Source of the DNA: Verrucomicrobiota bacterium
GTDB taxonomy: Bacteria; Chlamydiota; Chlamydiia; Chlamydiales; Rhabdochlamydiaceae
DNA length: 64,000 nucleotides
NCBI GenBank assembly: GCA_018239715.1
Contig: JAFEGW010000002.1
Coordinates: 49,144 to 113,143 of the forward strand
Direction: 5' to 3'
The notes under the pieces were generated by a model that saw nothing but the letters and a program-made list of their open reading frames with translations, was not told the origin of the DNA and did no database searches. A program made the translations under genes and the position numbers. Each line of letters starts with the position of its first letter. Within the stretch, counting starts at the first letter, position 1. Of the stretch, positions 1 through 8,149 are shown one piece after another.

Positions 1-2
1 GT

Positions 3-899
3 CTTTTAAGGGCGGTCGATGATGTCTCTTTTGAAATTCCCGAAGGCAAAACGCTCGGCCTTGTCGGAGAAAGCGGCTGTGGCAAGTCGACTTTGGGAAG
101 GCTCCTCCTCCGCCTTTTCGAACCGACGGAAGGCGAGATTGTTTTTGATGGGCGCAATATTTTTTCGATGCCACCTCAGGAGCTAAAAAAATGGCGCCAA
201 GAGGCTCAGATGATCTTTCAAGATCCTTACGCCTCTTTAAATCCCCGGATGACAGCCGAAGACATTATTGTAGAACCGTTGAAGATCCATGGGATCGACA
301 TCGATCCGGGAATGATCGCCCAAGCGCTGCAGCAAGTCAGCCTCAACCCCCACCACCGCAGCCGGTATCCGCATGAGTTCAGCGGAGGCCAGCGGCAAAG
401 GATCGGGATCGCAAGGGCGCTGATTTTAAATCCTCGTTTTCTAGTCTGCGATGAGCCGATCGCGGCTCTAGACGTTTCTGTCCAAGCCCAGATCGTCAAC
501 CTCCTCAAAGAGCTCCAACGGCAGATGGGGCTCACCTACCTTTTTATTTCTCACGATCTACGCATGGTCCGTTATATTGCTGATGAGGTGGCTGTCATGT
601 ATAGGGGCAAGATCGTTGAAAAAGCGCCCACTGAAACCCTCTATCAAAATCCTCTGCATCCTTATACCCAGGCCCTTCTTTCCTCTATTCCTCTTCCTGA
701 TCCCATTGAAGAGAAAAAACGGATACGGATCGTTCTTAGCGGAGAAGTTCCCAGCCCTTTGCAGGCTGCGCAAGGGTGCGGCTTTTGCTCACGTTGCCCT
801 CAAGCTCAGGATATCTGCAAAACCGAGACTCCTCCTCTGCAAGAAGTTCAGCCCGGTCATTGGGTGGCCTGCCATCTACTCAATAAGCTCCAAAAATAA
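3..899 (+). CDS. Oligopeptide/dipeptide ABC transporter ATP-binding subunit (OppF/DppF type), 5' end outside window
   Basis: Cytoplasmic ATPase that would energise a peptide importer together with membrane and binding-protein subunits encoded upstream. The frame is open to the left edge, so the start is missing; 298 codons are visible. Walker A (GESGCGKST) is at 69-95, and the Q-loop (MIFQDPYASLNP), the signature (SGGQRQRIGIARA), Walker B (FLVCDEP) and a switch histidine (ISHDL) follow in order. The cysteine-bearing C-terminal segment (CGFCSRCPQAQDIC) is the oligopeptide-type ATPase tail known from OppD/OppF/DppF. The TTG within Walker A is internal, not a start. The family is clear; the exact substrate and the F rather than D assignment are inference. 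Confidence 0.93.
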   Translation, partial: LLRAVDDVSFEIPEGKTLGLVGESGCGKSTLGRLLLRLFEPTEGEIVFDGRNIFSMPPQELKKWRQEAQMIFQDPYASLNPRMTAEDIIVEPLKIHGIDIDPGMIAQALQQVSLNPHHRSRYPHEFSGGQRQRIGIARALILNPRFLVCDEPIAALDVSVQAQIVNLLKELQRQMGLTYLFISHDLRMVRYIADEVAVMYRGKIVEKAPTETLYQNPLHPYTQALLSSIPLPDPIEEKKRIRIVLSGEVPSPLQAAQGCGFCSRCPQAQDICKTETPPLQEVQPGHWVACHLLNKLQK

Positions 900-911
900 C
901 TCCCTTTTTTC

Positions 912-940
912 TTGTGACAATTAATTTTTTTTCTTAATAT
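912..940 (+). promoter_or_regulatory. Candidate sigma70-type promoter for the GMC oxidoreductase gene
   Basis: TTGTGA at 912-917 and TAATAT at 935-940 are separated by exactly 17 bases of T-rich DNA. This predicts a leader of about 90 bases before the ATG at 1038. It is a motif match only. Confidence 0.4.
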
Positions 941-1037
941 AAATTCATTTTTTACAAGCCTCCTAAGAGAAAGTCTAGCTCATGGGAGATGGAAAGAGGT
1001 TCTGAAAGCGTTCTTTAAAATAGGAATTAGAGGAAAC

Positions 1038-2747
1038 ATGAAGAAAAAAACGATATTGGCAAGCTTAGTTGTAGGTCTGGTGACCTCGCTGAGCAGTTTA
1101 ATGGCAACAGACAAAGGTGATCAAATCACCTATGATTATATTATTGTAGGAAACGGAACAGCAGGGGCAGTTCTTGCACGCAAGCTATCGGATGATCATA
1201 AGACAAAAGTCTTGGTCCTTGAGCAGGGAATCAACCATGAAGGCGATGAGGCGGTCCTAGATGTTTCTGGGTCCGATCTATTTAATAATTTGACGACTAT
1301 CACGTTTAACCCCAAATATGCAGAGACTTATTCCATTAACGTGTTTTTCCCCCTTGTAGCGACGAGCTATTCTGAAGGGAAGGGTTGGGGCGGCAGCAGC
1401 CTGCACAATTATTTGCAGGTCGTTCGAGGAACCCCTGATATTTATAACCAATGGGCAGCCATCTCTGGCAATCCTCTTTGGTCCTATAACAATCTACTGC
1501 CTTTAATGATGGCTTTAGAAAACTATACTCCCTGTTCGAGTGTTGCTAATCCTGCTGAGCGCGGTGTGGGCGGGCCTATCAGTATCACGCAATCTGATCC
1601 CGTGACAACAGATCCCCTCGGCATGCTTATTGCGGCGCCCGGAGGGACTAATTGCGGATTTATTACTGATATTAATGATCCCACTCAGGTCAGTACGACG
1701 GGATTTGCTAATCTTGGAGTTTCTTCTTTCCAATTATTTGCAACGGCTTTTTCTCCTTGTACCCCCAGTCAAAGAAGTTACTCAGCCAATGAGTTTTTGC
1801 CCCACTCGGTAGTTTCGTTTAATGGAAAAGGACAAAATGGAAGATTACTGCGCATAGAGTCTAATGCCTATGTTTCCAAAGTCCTTTTTGACGGCAAGAA
1901 AGCTGTAGGCGTCAAATTCGTGTATGGAAACCTGCCTAATAAAGCTCTGAAAGCTTTTGGAAAGAAAATTATCCTTTGCGCTGGCGGTGTTAATACGCCC
2001 GCTATATTGCAAAGATCGGGCATAGGCGATCCCGCGGTACTTGAGCCCCTAGGTATTAAAGTCCGCGTCAATAATCCCAACGTAGGAGCCAATCTCCTCA
2101 ACCAATACGGCGTTCAAGCGATTTGCTTAGCGACAACAAATGCCACTCCCTTTTTGCAAGCCTTTATCAATGCTAGCGGCCTTGCTGCTCCTTATGATTA
2201 CCCCAGCGGTACGACGCGCCGAGTCCAACTGGATGCGGTTCAAGCGGGCCCCGGAGTCTGTCAGCTTTTTGGGTTTATCTTAGAACCTAAAAGCCGAGGC
2301 TCTATCAAGATCGTCGAGAAGAATGCTTTGACTCAGCCGTTGATCGATTTAGGGATGTACACAGATGGCCCCTTTACGACCAATGGAACTGATGCCAACT
2401 TAGCAGTAGCAACGTATCAGCTGATTGCGCAATCCGTTGGGGTAGGAAACATGATATTCCCCTCGCCTGCTCAATACATGGCAGGCCCAGCAGCTCTGTT
2501 TCAAGCAGCTACCACTCTATCAGGACTGGTCGCAGAATCTCATATTTGCGGCACTGCCCGGATGGGAACCTCGATTGAGAATAGCGTTGTCGATGGAGAA
2601 TTGCGTGTCCGAGGAGTTAAAAACCTCTATGTCGTGGATGCAAGCGCAATTCCCGTCCTTGCGGATGGAAACACTTGCTATAGCGTCTATGCCTTAGCTC
2701 TTGGAGCAGCAAAAATCTTAGGAGTTCCTGTTCCTCCAGCTCGCTAA
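1038..2747 (+). CDS. Exported GMC-family FAD-dependent oxidoreductase
   Basis: This 569-residue protein begins with a Sec-type signal (MKKKTILASLVVGLVTSL...LMA), so it should act in the periplasm or outside the cell, which is uncommon for this family. The FAD-binding Rossmann motif VGNGTAGAVLARKL lies at about 37-50, followed by VLEQG. The GMC C-terminal domain carries the family's catalytic-region pattern ESHICGTARMG and the closing FAD segment LYVVDASAIPVLADGNTCYSVYALA. Known relatives oxidise choline, glucose, cholesterol or other alcohols; the substrate cannot be told from sequence. It is monocistronic, with its own promoter candidate upstream and a strong hairpin downstream. The family call is firm, the reaction unknown. 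Confidence 0.9.
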   Translation: MKKKTILASLVVGLVTSLSSLMATDKGDQITYDYIIVGNGTAGAVLARKLSDDHKTKVLVLEQGINHEGDEAVLDVSGSDLFNNLTTITFNPKYAETYSINVFFPLVATSYSEGKGWGGSSLHNYLQVVRGTPDIYNQWAAISGNPLWSYNNLLPLMMALENYTPCSSVANPAERGVGGPISITQSDPVTTDPLGMLIAAPGGTNCGFITDINDPTQVSTTGFANLGVSSFQLFATAFSPCTPSQRSYSANEFLPHSVVSFNGKGQNGRLLRIESNAYVSKVLFDGKKAVGVKFVYGNLPNKALKAFGKKIILCAGGVNTPAILQRSGIGDPAVLEPLGIKVRVNNPNVGANLLNQYGVQAICLATTNATPFLQAFINASGLAAPYDYPSGTTRRVQLDAVQAGPGVCQLFGFILEPKSRGSIKIVEKNALTQPLIDLGMYTDGPFTTNGTDANLAVATYQLIAQSVGVGNMIFPSPAQYMAGPAALFQAATTLSGLVAESHICGTARMGTSIENSVVDGELRVRGVKNLYVVDASAIPVLADGNTCYSVYALALGAAKILGVPVPPAR

Positions 2748-2767
2748 GTAGCACTCCGATCCAAAAA

Positions 2768-2802
2768 AAGACCCTGATTCACTGAAGGTGAACCAGGGTC
2801 TT
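2768..2802. terminator. Bidirectional hairpin terminator between convergent genes
   Basis: Stem 2768-2782 pairs with 2788-2802 over 15 positions with one non-Watson-Crick pair, around a 5-base loop. A-rich sequence on the left gives a T-run for the minus strand, and TTTCGTT follows on the right. It separates the GMC gene (ending at 2747) from the outer-membrane gene ending at 2827 on the other strand. Confidence 0.8.
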
Positions 2803-2826
2803 TCGTTCCAACCACTCTCTAAAAAA

Positions 2827-3513
2827 TTACCACTTGCCGCCGAATCCACCACCGACAAAGAATCCGCTGAAGCGTCCATTGAACGATTGCACAGAATCAT
2901 GGATGCTTCTGAATTTAGTGAAATAATAGTCTCCAAACACATCAATGAAAAAGTTCGTGCAGAAGGTATAGCGAATACCTGTCTTGGTCGTTACACCGAA
3001 CTGACCGCGTTTATGATGGTATCTGTTGAACCCGTCATAGTCTTGTAAACGCAAGAAGCTATAAGTTGGGCCTGCACCGAAATAAAAATCAAAGCCTGCA
3101 CCCAGGTTAATTTGGTAGGTCAATCCCATACTAATAGGAACTAAGTTCAATCTTGTATAATACTCAAACCCCTCCGTCTCGCCCGTCCTAAAGGTCCAAC
3201 CGACATTGGCCCAGACAGTGAGTTGATCGCAGGAGAGCCAAGCATCTTTCAGGAAGCTATAAGAACCTTCCAATTCAACGGTTCCAAGGCCGGAGCCATA
3301 AACTTCGCGGAATTTATGTTCTAAAGGCATAAACCCTGCACCGCGAGCCTGCAGGCTCCAGCTCGTGGGATTGCACTCTTTTTGAATAGAACATTCTTTC
3401 ACTGCCTTTTTTGGAGGTGGAGTGTACTTTTTAGGCGCGGGTTTGCAATCTGCAGCAAACGCCAGCGGCAGAGCAAAAAAACTTAATGTTGATAAAACTG
3501 TAAACTGTTTCAT
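2827..3513 (-). CDS. Small outer-membrane beta-barrel protein
   Basis: A 228-residue protein with a clear signal peptide (MKQFTVLSTLSFFALPLAFAA) followed by a short Lys/Pro/Cys-rich linker (CKPAPKKYTPPPKKAVKEC). The rest alternates polar and aromatic/hydrophobic residues as amphipathic strands (GAGFDFYFGAGPTYSFLRL, GTVELEGSYSF), and it ends in an aromatic residue (FGGKW), as BAM substrates usually do. An 8-stranded OmpW/OprF-type barrel is the likely fold. The four cysteines near the N-terminus could form disulfides, which are important in chlamydial envelopes. No specific function can be assigned. Confidence 0.72.
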   Translation of the reverse strand: MKQFTVLSTLSFFALPLAFAADCKPAPKKYTPPPKKAVKECSIQKECNPTSWSLQARGAGFMPLEHKFREVYGSGLGTVELEGSYSFLKDAWLSCDQLTVWANVGWTFRTGETEGFEYYTRLNLVPISMGLTYQINLGAGFDFYFGAGPTYSFLRLQDYDGFNRYHHKRGQFGVTTKTGIRYTFCTNFFIDVFGDYYFTKFRSIHDSVQSFNGRFSGFFVGGGFGGKW

Positions 3514-3596
3514 ATAAATCCTCTCTTTTTCTTAATTGCAAATTAATTAATTACATAATTATTAGTCAACAAATAAATTAAAAATATTATTATTAT

Positions 3597-5516
3597 CTAT
3601 TTATTTATGCCTGCTATTTCAGCTAACGAGGCTGTATTTTCAGTGGGGCTGGAGTTGCAAACCCACGTGCGGCAAGGAGCTCTTTGAATAAGCTCGGTTA
3701 AAAGAGCGCCCATCGTTTGACGGCCGCCCTTTTCGGGGACTTTTGTGGATTCTAAAAGAAGAAGATCGTAGCCGTTTCTGCTTAAGATATCGATGATCGC
3801 ATCGGAAACACTGCGGGCGCGGACAATGTCCATCTCCAATTCGATACCTTGATCCAGCGCAATCGCCTCTGCAGTTTTGAGGACCCTACTGGCAAGATCA
3901 AGACGATGCGGCATCACCGTATCGAGCGGCACGGAGAAGGGCACTTCAATGACATGGAGAGCTGTGATCTTTCCTTTATGCATTTTTGCCAGCTCACAGG
4001 CGATTTGGACCGTCTCGGTTTGTGTAGTGCTCCTCAAAGGCAGGAGGATGCGTTTGATCTCTAAAGGTTCAAAACGAGGGATTTTGATCTTTTGGATCAC
4101 AACTTGGGTCGTGGGAGAAATTTTTTTGCCCCTCCTGTAGATCCAATACATCAACACCCCGAGGAGAATCCAGGAGATCCCCACATATCTTCCATCCGGC
4201 TTGGTGATGACCACCATTGTCCAAACAGAGAAACTCGCTAGGGCCCCTAAAACAGCAGGAACAGGAATCTCTTTCCCTTTAATCTTGATATTTAGAGGCA
4301 CCTTAAAAGGGCGGATCATATGCGGTTTTTTAATCCGCAGCATAATCAGCGACATCTGCGTAAAAAAGAAAGCAATCTGCGCGCCAAAGTTATACAGGTC
4401 GGCTAGGAAACTGAGCCGCGCCCGACTTACCGCGACAACAACACAGGCAATCAAGGCAAAAAAAGCAAGCGACAAGTAAGGGGTTCGAAACTTCGGGTGG
4501 ATCTTATGGAAAAAGCGAGGCAGCTGGTAATACTCGCCCATATTAAAAGAAAGGCGGGAAGCTCCGATGAGCCCTGCATTGGCCGAGACAAAAAGGGTAA
4601 TCGCTGCTAAGACCCCGACCCAAGGAAGCAAAAATTTAGCGCCCCAAGGGAAATTGGCGACAATTCCTGCAATCGGCTGCGATTCGTACGTTTGGCCGAG
4701 CTCTGTAGGTGTCAGAATAGAAAAGCCAATCACCGTTAGGCCCAGGTACATAAAGAGCACGACACCCATGGTGAGCATGATGGCGCGCGGCACTGACCGG
4801 ACAGGTTTTTTCGTCTCGGAACTGAGCTGAGCAATCGATTCGATCCCTGTATAGGCCACCATCGCCATCGCCGTGCCTTTCAAAAACTCTCCCCAAGAAG
4901 GTGAATCGGGACTCATGCCGCCAATGGAGATATCACTGATGACCTTCGTGAGGTTTTCTGCTGTGAAAAGACCGATCAAGATAATGAGGGATTGCGTGAT
5001 GACCGTAAAAAGCATCAGCAATAAACTCGTCCGGGTCGATTGCTTCACCCCGGCAATATTCAACGCCAAAATCAGCACAATGAGTCCGATGGTAAATAAA
5101 ATTTGTACATCAGGCTCTTTTAACGCTGGGAAAAAGGTCATTAGGTAAGGCCCAATCGTAAAGGCTGCGATCGCAATCGTCACAATATAATCGAGGAGTA
5201 GACCCCAGCCGGCGATAAAAGAAACGAGATCGTTGAAGGCGTGCCTTGCATAGCTGGCCGAACCGCCGGACTCGTGAAAAGCCGCGGACATTTCAGCGTA
5301 GGAGAGAGCCGTGCAAACGAAAACAAAGCCTGCCAGCACCATCGCGATCGGCGTTGCCCCTAAAGCGAAGAATGCCGTTACGCCCAGAGCGTAATAAATG
5401 GAGGACCCTAAGTCACCATAACCGATAGCAAAAAGATCTAAAACGCCTAGAACTCGTTTCAGAGCTCCCTTGTCGAGCTGAGGAATATTACTCACAGATG
5501 GATCTTTGGGGGCCAT
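3597..5516 (-). CDS. APC-superfamily amino-acid permease fused to a UspA domain
   Basis: This 639-residue inner-membrane transporter is of the amino acid-polyamine-organocation type. Residues about 20-450 hold roughly twelve hydrophobic segments, with the family's opening motif (GDLGSSIYYALG) and ESGGSASYARHAF. The C-terminal part, about 485-620, reads as a cytoplasmic universal-stress-protein domain (RILLPLRSTTQTETVQIACELAKM...ITALHV...YDLLLLEST). USP domains bind nucleotides in some proteins and may regulate transport here. Obligate intracellular bacteria depend on such permeases for host amino acids, but the substrate is unknown. The gene is monocistronic, with the next gene divergent. Confidence 0.88.
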   Translation of the reverse strand: MAPKDPSVSNIPQLDKGALKRVLGVLDLFAIGYGDLGSSIYYALGVTAFFALGATPIAMVLAGFVFVCTALSYAEMSAAFHESGGSASYARHAFNDLVSFIAGWGLLLDYIVTIAIAAFTIGPYLMTFFPALKEPDVQILFTIGLIVLILALNIAGVKQSTRTSLLLMLFTVITQSLIILIGLFTAENLTKVISDISIGGMSPDSPSWGEFLKGTAMAMVAYTGIESIAQLSSETKKPVRSVPRAIMLTMGVVLFMYLGLTVIGFSILTPTELGQTYESQPIAGIVANFPWGAKFLLPWVGVLAAITLFVSANAGLIGASRLSFNMGEYYQLPRFFHKIHPKFRTPYLSLAFFALIACVVVAVSRARLSFLADLYNFGAQIAFFFTQMSLIMLRIKKPHMIRPFKVPLNIKIKGKEIPVPAVLGALASFSVWTMVVITKPDGRYVGISWILLGVLMYWIYRRGKKISPTTQVVIQKIKIPRFEPLEIKRILLPLRSTTQTETVQIACELAKMHKGKITALHVIEVPFSVPLDTVMPHRLDLASRVLKTAEAIALDQGIELEMDIVRARSVSDAIIDILSRNGYDLLLLESTKVPEKGGRQTMGALLTELIQRAPCRTWVCNSSPTENTASLAEIAGINK

Positions 5517-5570
5517 AAAACCTGATATGGAGATTCATATTTTTTTTAGCAAGCTTCCTCTGCATGAGCT

Positions 5571-5596
5571 ATCCCACTTTTTTCAAAGAGTGGGAT
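5571..5596. other. Inverted repeat in a divergent intergenic region
   Basis: An 8-base perfect inverted repeat (ATCCCACT / AGTGGGAT, 5571-5578 and 5589-5596) lies between the divergent permease and VOC genes. It is not at the 3' end of either gene, so it is more likely an operator or the remains of a terminator than a working terminator for these two. Confidence 0.35.
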
Positions 5597-5606
5597 ATTC
5601 TCATTA

Positions 5607-5635
5607 ATGACTAAAAAGCTTATCGCAATTATACT
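5607..5635 (+). promoter_or_regulatory. Candidate promoter for the VOC protein
   Basis: ATGACT at 5607-5612, a 17-base spacer, then TATACT at 5630-5635, 27 bases before the ATG. It is a motif match only. Confidence 0.4.
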
Positions 5636-5662
5636 TATTGTTTTTTCAATAATGAGGTTGAT

Positions 5663-6034
5663 ATGAAAGCAAAATCCATGGATTTAGTTTGGATCGTCGT
5701 CAAAGATTTTAAAAAGGCGATCAAGTTTTATACGGAGATTGCCGGTTTAAAATTGCTGAAAGTCAGCGAAGAGCACGGATGGGCTGAACTCGAAGGCCAT
5801 GAAGGCGGAGCGATGATCGGCATTGCGGCAGAAAAACCACAAAATCCCTACAAAGCAGGCCAAAACGGATGCCTGACCTTCTCTGTCGATGACATTGAAA
5901 AAGCTCAAGAAGATTTACAGAAGAAAGGAGTCCAATTGCTGGGCGGCATTCAAGAGATCCCCGGCCACGTCAAGCTGCTGCTCGCTAGGGACGCCGATGG
6001 AAACCATTTTCAGCTTGCCCAGATGCTAGAGTAG
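5663..6034 (+). CDS. VOC-superfamily (glyoxalase/bleomycin-resistance fold) protein
   Basis: This 123-residue cytoplasmic protein has the paired beta-alpha-beta-beta-beta modules of the vicinal-oxygen-chelate fold. MDLVWIVVKDFKKAIKFYTE begins the first module and GCLTFSVDDIEKAQEDLQKKG the second, and it closes with DADGNHFQLAQ. The usual N-terminal metal-ligand histidine is absent (the DLVWIVV strand), while H109-like and Glu positions late in the chain are retained, so glyoxalase I activity is not assured. It ends one base before the convergent oxidoreductase gene. The fold is well supported; substrate and reaction are unknown. Confidence 0.82.
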   Translation: MKAKSMDLVWIVVKDFKKAIKFYTEIAGLKLLKVSEEHGWAELEGHEGGAMIGIAAEKPQNPYKAGQNGCLTFSVDDIEKAQEDLQKKGVQLLGGIQEIPGHVKLLLARDADGNHFQLAQMLE

Positions 6035-6035
6035 A

Positions 6036-6968
6036 TTAAATTTTTAGGACGATTTTTCCTAAAACTTGTCCTGCCTGCAGTTTATTTAAGGCGGCGCCTG
6101 CCTCTCTTAGGTCCATTTCTTCAATGTGAGGGGGCACCACTTTCTTTTGCTCGATGAGCTGGGCGATAGTGTGAAGCTCAGGTCCACTCGGGGATACGAA
6201 GACGTAGTGGGCCTCAATCCCCTTTTGCTCTGCTTCTGTGAGATCGCGCTGTAAAATGCTTACAATCCTGCCCCCCTTCTTGAGGCATGCAAGGCTTTTT
6301 TGAAATGTTTCCCCACCCACGGTATCGAAAACAACATCAACGCTTCGTGGGAGGCGGTCGGCAAAGTCCTCTTTTTGATAGTCGATCAAGAGGTCGGCGC
6401 CCAGCTTTTTGACATAATCGTGCTTTTTCCTACTTGCTGTAGTTATCACTTGAGCTCCTGCATTTTTGGCAAATTGGACTGCCATCGAGCCGACTCCCCC
6501 GCTTGCTGCATGGATAAGAACAGTCTCCCCTTTCTTCAAGTGAGCTGCATCAAAAAGCGATTGCCAGGCTGTCAAACTCACCAAAGGAAGGGCAGCAGCC
6601 TGGGCGAAAGAGATCCCTCGAGGCTTTTTTGCCACATTTTGAGCATCAAAGGCTACGTATTCAGCATAGGCTCCCCATTGGAGAATAGGTTTTCTCACAT
6701 AGGCAAAGACTTCATCCCCGACTTTGAAATTTTTAACATTTTTTCCCACTTCGGCCACAGTCCCTGCCGCATCCCATCCCAAAATGAGAGGAAATTCGTG
6801 AGGAATGGCTCCTGTTAAATACCCCGCTTTAATTTTCCCATCGACAGGGTTGACTCCTGCATAGGCCACCTTGATGAGGACTTCATTGTCCAAAGCAACC
6901 GGCCTTGGTACCTCTTTCAGGAAAGGTTGGACAGAGCTTCCAAATTCTTCGATGACCATGGCTTTCAT
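6036..6968 (-). CDS. Zinc-independent alcohol dehydrogenase / quinone-oxidoreductase-like protein (MDR superfamily)
   Basis: This 310-residue NAD(P)H-dependent oxidoreductase has the GroES-like N-terminal domain (VLIKVAYAGVNPVDGKIKAG, GWDAAGTVAEVG) and the nucleotide-binding Rossmann motif HAASGGVGSMAVQFAKNAGA at about 153-172. The catalytic-zinc ligands of classical alcohol dehydrogenases are missing, as in quinone reductases (QOR). Its ATG overlaps the stop of the upstream MFS gene in an ATGA, so the two are translationally coupled. A role in aldehyde or quinone detoxification is the usual family expectation; nothing here fixes the substrate. Confidence 0.88.
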   Translation of the reverse strand: MKAMVIEEFGSSVQPFLKEVPRPVALDNEVLIKVAYAGVNPVDGKIKAGYLTGAIPHEFPLILGWDAAGTVAEVGKNVKNFKVGDEVFAYVRKPILQWGAYAEYVAFDAQNVAKKPRGISFAQAAALPLVSLTAWQSLFDAAHLKKGETVLIHAASGGVGSMAVQFAKNAGAQVITTASRKKHDYVKKLGADLLIDYQKEDFADRLPRSVDVVFDTVGGETFQKSLACLKKGGRIVSILQRDLTEAEQKGIEAHYVFVSPSGPELHTIAQLIEQKKVVPPHIEEMDLREAGAALNKLQAGQVLGKIVLKI

Positions 6969-8149
6969 GATGATTTCTCCATCTTAAGGTTTAAAAAGAA
7001 AGGAATAGAGCAGAGTTGTAAGAATAAACTGATAGCGACCATCAAGGCAATCGAATGGTCATAGAGCCAGCCGGTAAGGGCGCTGCCGATAAACCAGCAA
7101 AGTCCAAAAACCACCCCGAAGGTTCCGTAAGCAACGCTCCGTTTTTCGGGCGCTGCAAGATGGGCGACAATGCTTCTCAGAACCGATCCTTGCATCCCCA
7201 GTCCGATGCCCCATAGGATCATGCCGATTAAAACGGTTGAAAAACCTCCCATGAAAACGCACGGTACGCTCAGCATTCCGAGCACCAAAGCCGTGAGAAC
7301 AACAGGCTTTGAAAAAAAATCGAATAATTTTCCTCCCGCGAGAGAAAATAGCGCTGCGGCCCCCATAGCGAAAGTATAAAAGAGCGGGATCCAAGCGGGT
7401 GGAAGGACCGCTTTTTTTTGAAAATGGAAAGCGATCAAAGCAAAGTCCACAAAGCCGGCAGCCAGAAATCCTGCCCCTGCAATAAAAATCCAGAATGCTT
7501 TTGAAAATCCTTCGGCTGAAAAAGTGACTTTTTGTTCTTCTGCCGCTTGAGGATAAGGATTGACTTTCTTAGCAAATCCGAGTGCCGCCAGGGCAAACAC
7601 CGCAGGAATGCCCAGCACCACAAAAGAGATGCGAAGATTGTTAGTAGACCCGAGGAGACAGAAAACGATGAGAGGACCCACGAGCGCTCCTAGCCGGTCC
7701 ATTGCTTGATGTATTCCAAATCCCCAGCCGCGTCCGATTTCTTTAGTCGCATACGAGAGCATCGCATCCCGTGCAGGGGTCCGGATTCCTTTTCCCACCC
7801 TTTCTAAAATAATCAGAAGAGCCGCGATTTCCCAGCGGTGTGCAAGAGCTAGCAGCGGCACCACGATCAAATTGCTCGCGTACCCCATAAAAGTGATCGG
7901 CCAGTAGATTTTCGTCTTGTCGGTGATCTTCCCTGAGATCAGCCGCATGCCGTAGCCTAAAAACTCCCCCAGCCCTGCCACTGTTCCCACAATGGCTCCT
8001 GAGGCTCCGAGGAGCCCCATAAAGGGCCCCAAGATGCTTCGAGATCCTTCATAGGTGATGTCGGCAAAAAGGCTGACGAGCCCTAGAAGAAAAATGAACT
8101 TATACAGATTTGACCTCGTTCTGAAGAGGCTTGTCCTGGGAAAAGTCAA
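6965..8149 (-). CDS. Major facilitator superfamily transporter
   Basis: This 394-residue inner-membrane protein has about twelve hydrophobic segments and MFS loop signatures (GMRLISGKITDKTKIYW in the 2-3 loop region; ERVGKGIRTPARDAMLS further on). The start is a TTG at 8149, preceded by GAGAAG at suitable spacing. It lies 50 bases inside the 3' end of ldhA, so initiation occurs within the upstream gene. The next gene is coupled by ATGA. The GKGIRTPARDAML segment resembles a group of bacterial MFS proteins annotated as drug- or metabolite-efflux permeases; the substrate is unknown. Confidence 0.85.
   Translation of the reverse strand: MTFPRTSLFRTRSNLYKFIFLLGLVSLFADITYEGSRSILGPFMGLLGASGAIVGTVAGLGEFLGYGMRLISGKITDKTKIYWPITFMGYASNLIVVPLLALAHRWEIAALLIILERVGKGIRTPARDAMLSYATKEIGRGWGFGIHQAMDRLGALVGPLIVFCLLGSTNNLRISFVVLGIPAVFALAALGFAKKVNPYPQAAEEQKVTFSAEGFSKAFWIFIAGAGFLAAGFVDFALIAFHFQKKAVLPPAWIPLFYTFAMGAAALFSLAGGKLFDFFSKPVVLTALVLGMLSVPCVFMGGFSTVLIGMILWGIGLGMQGSVLRSIVAHLAAPEKRSVAYGTFGVVFGLCWFIGSALTGWLYDHSIALMVAISLFLQLCSIPFFLNLKMEKSS

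Noticed and set aside
4480..4495. GGTTCGAA string considered as a tRNA T-loop
   Set aside because: It lies inside the amino-acid permease gene and no cloverleaf can be formed around it.
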